The position numbers and the translations under genes are program-made. From positions 1 to 11,164 of the forward strand of contig JAIOSR010000389.1 in NCBI GenBank assembly GCA_021107495.1: a stretch of DNA of 11,164 nt, written 5' to 3'. This DNA is from Desulfobacterales bacterium (GTDB lineage: Bacteria > Desulfobacterota > DSM-4660 > Desulfatiglandales > Desulfatiglandaceae). A model generated the notes under the pieces. It was not told the origin of the DNA and made no database searches. It saw only the letters and a list, made by a program, of their open reading frames with translations. Below, piece by piece: positions 7,501 to 11,164 of this stretch. Each line of letters starts with the position of its first letter. Position 1 is the stretch's first letter.

Positions 7501-8139
7501 GTAAATCTGACGGCCATTAAGGAACATGAGGCACTGAAAGAACGCTATGAATTCATCAAGAACCAGAGGGAAGACCTGATGAGTTCCATCGAATCCCTTC
7601 AGGTCGCCATTCGAAAAATCAACAAAACCTCTCTTGAGAAATTCGCAAAGGCCTTAAAGGACGTGGATGCAAAATTGAAAGAGGTTTTTCCCATTCTGTT
7701 TAACGGCGGTACGGCCGGGCTTAGATTGCTTGATGAAACAAAACCATTGGAGAGCGGGGTACTGGTGGAAGTGCAACCGCCGGGCAAAAAACTGAGCCAC
7801 ATGGGCCTCCTCTCCGGAGGAGAGAAGGCCCTGGTCGCAATGGCCCTTATCTTTGCCATTTACATGGTAAAACCGAGCCCGTTCTGTCTTTTGGATGAGG
7901 TGGATGCCCCCCTTGATGAGGCCAATGTTGACCGATTCAATGAACTTATTAAGGAGATCACCAGATCTTCCCAGATCATTATGGTAACCCACAGTCGAAG
8001 GACCATGGAGATCGCGGACAGGCTTTACGGGATCACCATGGAAAAGGCCGGTATATCCAAGACCGTAACCGTGGATATAGAGGGCATGAAAAAAACGGGC
8101 TCTGAAAATGTGCAGGGCGATCAGCCCACGGTTCATTAG
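4534..8139 (+). CDS. smc: Chromosome segregation ATPase SMC
   Basis: This 1201-residue protein is the bacterial SMC subunit of the SMC-ScpAB condensin, which loads onto DNA and extrudes loops to compact and separate replicated chromosomes. The domain order is complete. The N-terminal ATPase half has Walker A GPNGCGKS (31-38) and the Q-loop region GQGQI (145-149). The first coiled-coil arm, rich in Glu, Lys and Arg, runs from about 165 to 500. A hinge from about 505 to 670 includes GYKMGVR and the RGVISGGK segment near 661-667. The second coiled coil runs to about 1010. The C-terminal ATPase half has the signature LSGGEK (1093-1098), Walker B FCLLDE (1117-1122) and the APLDEAN D-loop. GGAGG five bases before the ATG supports the start. 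The length matches the family. ScpA and ScpB are not in the window. A strong terminator follows, so smc is probably the end of its own transcript despite the conserved neighbour ftsY. Confidence 0.98.
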   Translation: MKIKTLSIHGFKSFMDRLDITFPKGISGVVGPNGCGKSNIVDAIRWCMGEQSPKQLRGRRMEDIIFSGAENDKPMGMAEVSLLFENGDGSFPPAFAQDAELSVTRRLYRSGESEYMINKVPCRLKDIQEIFMDTGLGNRAYSIIGQGQIGTILEQKPEETRVMLEEAAGITKYRKKVEASQRKIELTEANLQRVEDILGEVQKQIRSLKRQSSKAKRYKAVCEEIRNLELILYANTYHELKEDSGNRLKSTEDLVQQELAGSTTLSRRHARIETMTLELEEKDTDLSRYRKRHLDLREKVHKKEAGIESLTREMRMQEEQEDRFTEEQEEIRRRLESLKEEKVNLETKLKKMGERSLEIEEETAIKEKRLKARQSFLKEIKEDYEKARSELNDGVNKEVGLNHESGYLNKMLGQITDSRSRLEQELKDFKDKIETIINASERKSLAREATAERLREIEEAIERQNMNSEKLEQVRKGVESELKSAEADLNVCQSRLSSLQSLTENFEGYKMGVRTIMKAQDLEPRKQGRILGIVADVIQVDSKYEQAVEAVLADRLQYVIVESQEDGRQAIDYLKTRKKGRSSFVPIKDIKANGNGKAEHAQFTFLPDLVSVPEAYKPLINALLGDTVLVENLEQALSLWKSNGTDLCFVTNDGDMIDQRGVISGGKLTQSSHGLLARKREMSELKEKSIEYQKNVDALKLKVENLVTEIAENKTAVEDLAEDKWTCQDEINEFDKMLFRLGQELDQLENLSQKISQDLERKDIEERKHKKELSRIEEELDLRKARREKEEEYFQEKEIELKESEEEFDRFRDELAKLQADYRIIKEGRQGLLREMEMKDDFADDSLKRLEKIEEDISRGRHTRDECRMRKETTREELEVVYDELKQSEEIVNRAEQERQVFLNDIREEERKSEQLREEIEALKEKINRAKMENSEIQFRMNNLVEMAKEKADLDLSHVYEQYLDDDFSAAEVERKLEHQKILKQRLGDVNLTAIKEHEALKERYEFIKNQREDLMSSIESLQVAIRKINKTSLEKFAKALKDVDAKLKEVFPILFNGGTAGLRLLDETKPLESGVLVEVQPPGKKLSHMGLLSGGEKALVAMALIFAIYMVKPSPFCLLDEVDAPLDEANVDRFNELIKEITRSSQIIMVTHSRRTMEIADRLYGITMEKAGISKTVTVDIEGMKKTGSENVQGDQPTVH

Positions 8140-8163
8140 ATTCCAATACGTCTGACGAAGGAT

Positions 8164-8216
8164 AAAACCCCCTCGTCTCCCGGCGCCGCAAATCCGGGGG
8201 ATTTGAGGGTTTTTTT
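8164..8216 (+). terminator. Intrinsic terminator after smc
   Basis: AAAACCC..CTC (from 8164) pairs with GAGGGTTTT, and an inner CTCCCGG/CCGGGGG pairing extends the stem around a short loop (about 8184-8192). A run of seven T residues follows (8210-8216). It begins about 25 bases after the smc stop and is well placed to end its transcript. Confidence 0.85.
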
Positions 8217-8291
8217 ATAAAAGACCCTTTTCCGACCGCTGGAATTCTGGTACTGTGCGATTTCTTGATTTTTTATGGACAGGATTTTTAT

Positions 8292-9272
8292 ATGATTAAG
8301 TTGTTCCGAAAAAAAGATAAACAGGAAGAAAAAGACGCCCCTTCACCTGACCGTGAGAAAGGGATTTTTAAAAGACTTCGCCAGGGACTCTCTAAGACAA
8401 GGACAAGCTTCACCGGAAGACTGGATCGCCTGTTTTTGGGCAAAAAAGAGATCACCGAGGATCTTCTGGAAGAACTGGAAGAGATCCTTTTCACCTCGGA
8501 TATCGGTGTTGCGACGACCCAGGAACTGATAGCTTCGGTCCAGGACCAGGTAAAAAGGAAGGAACTGAAAGATCCCCAAAAACTGAAAAAAGTCCTGAGG
8601 GATCATATTATTTCATTTCTGGAAACCCCTCCCGTCGAGCATTCCTCGCCCGGCCCGGGGGAACCATTGGTCATTATAGTCATAGGCGTGAACGGCGTTG
8701 GAAAGACCACCACAATAGGCAAGACAGCACACAAGTTCAGGTCCCAGGGAAAGTCGGTCATGTTAGTGGCGGCAGATACCTTCAGGGCCGCGGCGGTCGA
8801 GCAGTTGGCGATCTGGGGCGAACGGGTCGGGGCGGATGTAATCAAGCAGGGGACCGGCGCCGATCCTTCTGCCGTGGCCTTTGACGCCCTGAGCTCAGCA
8901 TGCTCAAAAAAAGTTGATGTGGTCCTAATCGACACGGCAGGGCGCCTTCATACCAGAATAAACCTCATGGAGGAGTTACAAAAAATCCACCGTGTGATCG
9001 GCAAAAAACTTCCGGGTGCACCCCATGAAGTATGGTTGGTGCTGGATGCCACGACCGGCCAGAACGCCATTTCCCAGGCCGAAATATTCGATGATGCATT
9101 AGGGGTCACCGGTATTATCCTGACCAAACTGGACGGCACTGCGAAGGGAGGCATAGTTGTAGGTATTTCACAACAGCTCAAGATACCCATTAAGTATATT
9201 GGTATCGGTGAAAAGGTTGATGACCTCAGGCCCTTTAATTCCGAAGATTTTGTTCAGGCCATATTTGATTAG
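8292..9272 (+). CDS. ftsY: Signal recognition particle receptor FtsY
   Basis: This 326-residue SRP-type GTPase docks ribosome-SRP complexes at the inner membrane so that membrane proteins insert co-translationally. A short basic N-terminus contains a likely amphipathic membrane-binding helix (GIFKRLRQGLSKTRTSF). The N-domain helical bundle (about 45-115) is followed by the G domain: G1 GVNGVGKT (132-139), DTFRAAA (162-168), G3 DTAGR (214-218), TKLD (278-281) and the closing GIGEKVDDLRPF segment. The long acidic A domain of E. coli FtsY is absent, as in many bacteria. I prefer the ATG at 8292, with AGGA seven bases upstream (8281-8284); an in-frame TTG nine codons earlier has no support. The gene follows smc, a widely conserved pairing, but a terminator lies between them, so its promoter should be in 8217-8290, where I see no clear consensus. 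Confidence 0.97.
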   Translation: MIKLFRKKDKQEEKDAPSPDREKGIFKRLRQGLSKTRTSFTGRLDRLFLGKKEITEDLLEELEEILFTSDIGVATTQELIASVQDQVKRKELKDPQKLKKVLRDHIISFLETPPVEHSSPGPGEPLVIIVIGVNGVGKTTTIGKTAHKFRSQGKSVMLVAADTFRAAAVEQLAIWGERVGADVIKQGTGADPSAVAFDALSSACSKKVDVVLIDTAGRLHTRINLMEELQKIHRVIGKKLPGAPHEVWLVLDATTGQNAISQAEIFDDALGVTGIILTKLDGTAKGGIVVGISQQLKIPIKYIGIGEKVDDLRPFNSEDFVQAIFD

Positions 9273-9282
9273 TTATGATATA

Positions 9283-9386
9283 GCCGCACCCCGGTTAAAT
9301 ATAACCACAAAGGCATTTAACGGGGCAAGAAAAGGCCCGTCGTCGCCTGAAGGCTATGCCGCGACAAGCACAAAATACGCAAAAGT
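9283..9386 (+). repeat. 104-bp dispersed repeat, copy 2
   Basis: This copy matches 2173-2276 at 101 of 104 positions in the same orientation. It begins 10 bases after the ftsY stop codon and ends 21 bases before the thioesterase start, so it fills most of that 135-bp spacer. The same two hairpins are preserved: CCCCGGTTAAAT with ATTTAACGGGG, and GTCGC with GCGAC. It contains no T-tract, so termination between the two genes is not predicted from sequence alone. If the genes are cotranscribed, the mRNA would carry these structures between them. Confidence 0.88.
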
Positions 9387-9407
9387 AAGGCGAGGTATGT
9401 TTTTCCT

Positions 9408-9830
9408 GTGAAACAAAACATTGTTGAACGAAAAATCATGTGGGGTGACCTGGATCCTTTGGGGATTGTGTTTTACCCCCGGTATTATGAATGGATGGAT
9501 GCATGCGGTCATCTCTTTTTTGAATCGACCGATCTGACCATGGGTGAACTGTGGAGTGACAGAAAAATCCTGTTCGGCATGGTTGAGACGTCCTGCCGCT
9601 ACTTCAAGCCCGGAAAATACCACCAGGAGATACGCATTATCACCAGCATTGATTCCTTGAATGATAAAACCTTGGTTCTGAAACACACCATCCGCGATTC
9701 AAAAGACGACACGCTTCTCCTGGAAGGATTCGAAAAAAGGATCTGTATGGACGTGTCCGACCCTGAAAACTTAAAAGCCATGGATATCCCAAAGGATATT
9801 TATAATGTGCTGAAGGAGCACTCCGCTTAA
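9408..9830 (+). CDS. Hotdog-fold acyl-CoA thioesterase, 4HBT family
   Basis: This 140-residue cytoplasmic enzyme of the hotdog superfamily hydrolyses acyl- or aryl-CoA thioesters to free acid and CoA. Its N-terminal segment WGDLDPLGIVFYPRYYEWMD (12-31) closely follows the 4-hydroxybenzoyl-CoA thioesterase pattern (GDxDPxGIVxYPxY), and D16 aligns with the catalytic Asp17 of that family. The C-terminal LKAMDIPKDIY also matches the RAIEVPxDY region of the family as I remember it. The substrate could be 4-hydroxybenzoyl-CoA, another aromatic acyl-CoA or a short-chain acyl-CoA. The length is typical. The start is GTG; GAGG at 9392-9395 is about 12 bases upstream, which is long, and the nearer ATG at 9397 is out of frame. 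An internal ATG at 9438 is the alternative but would sit close to the catalytic motif. It lies downstream of ftsY across a repeat and converges with the radical-SAM gene. Confidence 0.9.
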   Translation: MKQNIVERKIMWGDLDPLGIVFYPRYYEWMDACGHLFFESTDLTMGELWSDRKILFGMVETSCRYFKPGKYHQEIRIITSIDSLNDKTLVLKHTIRDSKDDTLLLEGFEKRICMDVSDPENLKAMDIPKDIYNVLKEHSA

Positions 9831-9841
9831 GATCTAAATCA

Positions 9842-10738
9842 TCAAAGCGCCCGCATCCACTCCGGTCTTAGACCTACTTCACCCCTGAGCGCAGCATCTA
9901 TCTGGTCAAGGGCATCCTGCTTTCCCTTGGGAAGCCGGGCCTTTATGGGCAGGTAATTTGAGGCATGGTTGGAGAAAAAAAGGCCCCTGCTCAGGTTGGT
10001 GTTCGAAATCATCTCTCTCAGTTCCTGGAGCAGCTCCCTTTCGTCCAAAAGCACGAATTTCCCGCTCGTATAATCGTCATGAATCGGGGTGCCCGGGAGC
10101 AGCATTACGGTCAAGGCACCAATATAATTGGGATCCATGGCGCTGAGTAGTTCACCCGTAGCCTTTGCGTGCTGAAGCGATCTTTCGGGCCCTGCAATAC
10201 CGAGTAACACCGTCACGGAAAGCTTGAGACCGGCCTCTCGTACCTTTCTTCCCATCTTTATGAGATTTTCAGCGCTGGTCCCCTTGTGAATCTCCTTAAG
10301 AAGGTCCGGGTCCCCTGTCTCCACGCCTAAATAAAGGATACCGAGTCCGTTTTCCTTAAGCTCGATAAGTTCCTCCAAGGTCTTCATCCTGATACTCTTG
10401 GCATTGGCATAGGCCCCTACCCTTCTTACCCAGGGAAGATGTTCCTTGATCCTGTCAAGTATCCACATGAGCCTTTTCTGGGGGAGAATCAGGGCATCGC
10501 CATCCATCAAGAATACCCTGTCCTGCCGCTTCATATATTTAGCGGCAAAAAGGATGTCGCTCAGGATGATCTTGTCATCCTTGATCCTGAATCTCTTACC
10601 CGCGTAAGTTCCGCAAAAGGTGCACTTGTTATGGGAACATCCCACGGTCACCTGCAGCAGAATACTGTATGCCTCGCTGGGCGGCCTGATACAGTTCCCC
10701 TCATAGTGCATGCCTTCATCTTCAACGTTGCATTCCAT
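9842..10738 (-). CDS. Radical SAM protein of unknown function
   Basis: This 298-residue putative iron-sulfur enzyme should cleave S-adenosylmethionine to a radical. Its cluster motif is C34-x4-C39-x2-C42 (VGCSHNKCTFCG), with one residue more in the first gap than the classic CxxxCxxC. Other radical-SAM-like features are FLMDGDALIL (76-85, the position of the GGE-type motif), YLGVETGDPDLL (136-147) and the strand LSVTVLLGIAG (173-183). The C-terminal FFSNHASNYLPIKARLPKGK is a conserved signature I associate with a family of uncharacterised radical-SAM proteins. No cobalamin-binding or SPASM domain is evident. The ATG at 10738 has AGGAG nine bases upstream; an internal ATG at codon 10 is possible. 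The stop lies 11 bp from the convergent thioesterase stop, with no obvious terminator between. Substrate and pathway are unknown. Confidence 0.87.
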   Translation of the reverse strand: MECNVEDEGMHYEGNCIRPPSEAYSILLQVTVGCSHNKCTFCGTYAGKRFRIKDDKIILSDILFAAKYMKRQDRVFLMDGDALILPQKRLMWILDRIKEHLPWVRRVGAYANAKSIRMKTLEELIELKENGLGILYLGVETGDPDLLKEIHKGTSAENLIKMGRKVREAGLKLSVTVLLGIAGPERSLQHAKATGELLSAMDPNYIGALTVMLLPGTPIHDDYTSGKFVLLDERELLQELREMISNTNLSRGLFFSNHASNYLPIKARLPKGKQDALDQIDAALRGEVGLRPEWMRAL

Positions 10739-10802
10739 ATGTCTTTTCTCCTGTCGGAATCGTATTTCAACTCATAGCCAGTCTATGCTGTTTATACTAT
10801 AG

Positions 10803-10830
10803 ATTTTAATCCTCAGAAAGAAAAAGTCAA
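10803..10830 (-). promoter_or_regulatory. Sigma-70-like promoter of the radical SAM gene
   Basis: On the minus strand TTGACT (10830-10825) and TAAAAT (10808-10803) are separated by 16 bp; each matches the consensus at five of six positions. Transcription would begin near 10796, giving a leader of about 58 bases before the ATG at 10738. Confidence 0.55.
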
Positions 10831-10971
10831 ATTTCCCGTCAATTTTTATGGAAAATCAGCGGGAGAACTGCAAAAAGGATTTAAAGCTTCTCTGAAGGTG
10901 TATCTGGATATATAAAGAATAAGGGGATAGAGCCTGATAAATCCAAACGTTGGAAAAGTCGAGGGTGCTGC

Positions 10972-11000
10972 TTGACACACAATTCCCGGCACCATATACT
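10972..11000 (+). promoter_or_regulatory. Strong sigma-70-like promoter facing the right edge
   Basis: A perfect TTGACA (10972-10977), a 17-bp spacer and TATACT (10995-11000, five of six) make this the best consensus promoter in the window. Transcription would begin near 11007. No start codon with a Shine-Dalgarno sequence follows within the window, so the transcribed product is unknown. Confidence 0.6.
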
Positions 11001-11111
11001 TCAAACTCAAAAAGGCAAGTCCTTATCATCCTCTGTTCCCAAAATTCGGACTGTCTCAGGAAAATAAACCCTATAGTTGCATAAATAACATGGCAAATTG
11101 GGTTTAAAGAC

Positions 11112-11120
11112 TGGTATAAT
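11112..11120 (+). promoter_or_regulatory. Extended -10 promoter-like site
   Basis: TGGTATAAT is a perfect extended -10 (TGnTATAAT). The best -35 candidate is the weak TGGCAA at 11091-11096, 18 bp upstream. It would initiate near 11127, downstream of the stronger promoter at 10972-11000 and in the same direction. Confidence 0.4.
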
Positions 11121-11164
11121 AGCTTCTTTCAAACTTTTTGGCTCGGTTGTTGGAACACACTCCA

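Larger units (their letters stand above)
10739..11164. other. 426-bp right edge without a recognisable gene
   Basis: No reading frame here has both useful length and a Shine-Dalgarno sequence. The left part contains the Shine-Dalgarno sequence and promoter of the radical-SAM gene. From about 10845 to 10970 I see nothing identifiable. Two plus-strand promoter-like sites (10972-11000 and 11112-11120) then point out of the window. Whatever they transcribe, whether a coding gene further right or an RNA, is not recognisable from the roughly 160 bases available after the first. Confidence 0.6.

Noticed and set aside
8248..8268. TGGTAC near 8249 considered as a sigma-54 promoter for ftsY
   Set aside because: The required TTGC at the -12 position is missing at the correct spacing.
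9354..9686. 110-residue minus-strand frame opposite the thioesterase
   Set aside because: It overlaps a well-supported gene and ends inside the 104-bp repeat, with no homology that I recognise.
10848..10895. 15-codon frame starting MENQRENC
   Set aside because: There is no Shine-Dalgarno sequence, it is far too short, and it lies upstream of both plus-strand promoter-like sites.
1..11164. CRISPR array, tRNA or rRNA genes, transposase, phage or toxin-antitoxin module
   Set aside because: No regularly spaced repeat-spacer array, no recognisable tRNA or rRNA segment and no matching protein motifs were seen on either strand.

Overview
The window looks like chromosome from a Gram-negative anaerobe of the Desulfobacterota (the former Deltaproteobacteria) or a close relative. 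The evidence is the smc-ftsY pair, proteobacterial-type Walker motifs in SMC, a large exported LysM protein, a radical-SAM gene, and intergenic spacers packed with short palindromic repeats of a kind I associate with that group. The lineage is an inference from gene content and style; no rRNA or other marker is present. Seven protein genes are supported and no RNA gene was identified.

Left part, minus strand: from right to left, a two-LysM-domain exported protein (4240-2486), a FAD-dependent oxidoreductase of the L-2-hydroxyglutarate oxidase type (2145-970) and a nitroreductase-family flavoprotein (862-257). The spacers between and beyond them (1-256, 863-969, 2146-2485) hold repeats and hairpins rather than genes.

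Centre, plus strand: a divergent promoter region (4241-4533) separates the LysM gene from smc (4534-8139), the chromosome-organising ATPase. A strong intrinsic terminator follows smc. Next come ftsY (8292-9272), the signal-recognition-particle receptor, and a small hotdog-fold acyl-CoA thioesterase (9408-9830). The ftsY-thioesterase spacer is almost entirely one copy of a 104-bp repeat whose other copy lies upstream of the FAD oxidoreductase gene.

Right part: a radical-SAM gene on the minus strand (10738-9842) converges on the thioesterase gene with only 11 bp between the stop codons. It has its own sigma-70-like promoter. The last 426 bp carry no credible gene but contain two good plus-strand promoter-like sites pointing out of the window.

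Most of the window is housekeeping (chromosome segregation, membrane-protein targeting, envelope) plus ordinary redox and acyl-CoA enzymes. I see no defence system, CRISPR array, transposase, phage genes or evident biosynthetic cluster. The points most worth following up are the near-identical 104-bp dispersed repeat, an apparent roughly 85-100-residue repeated unit in the C-terminal half of the LysM protein, and the unexplained promoters at the right edge.
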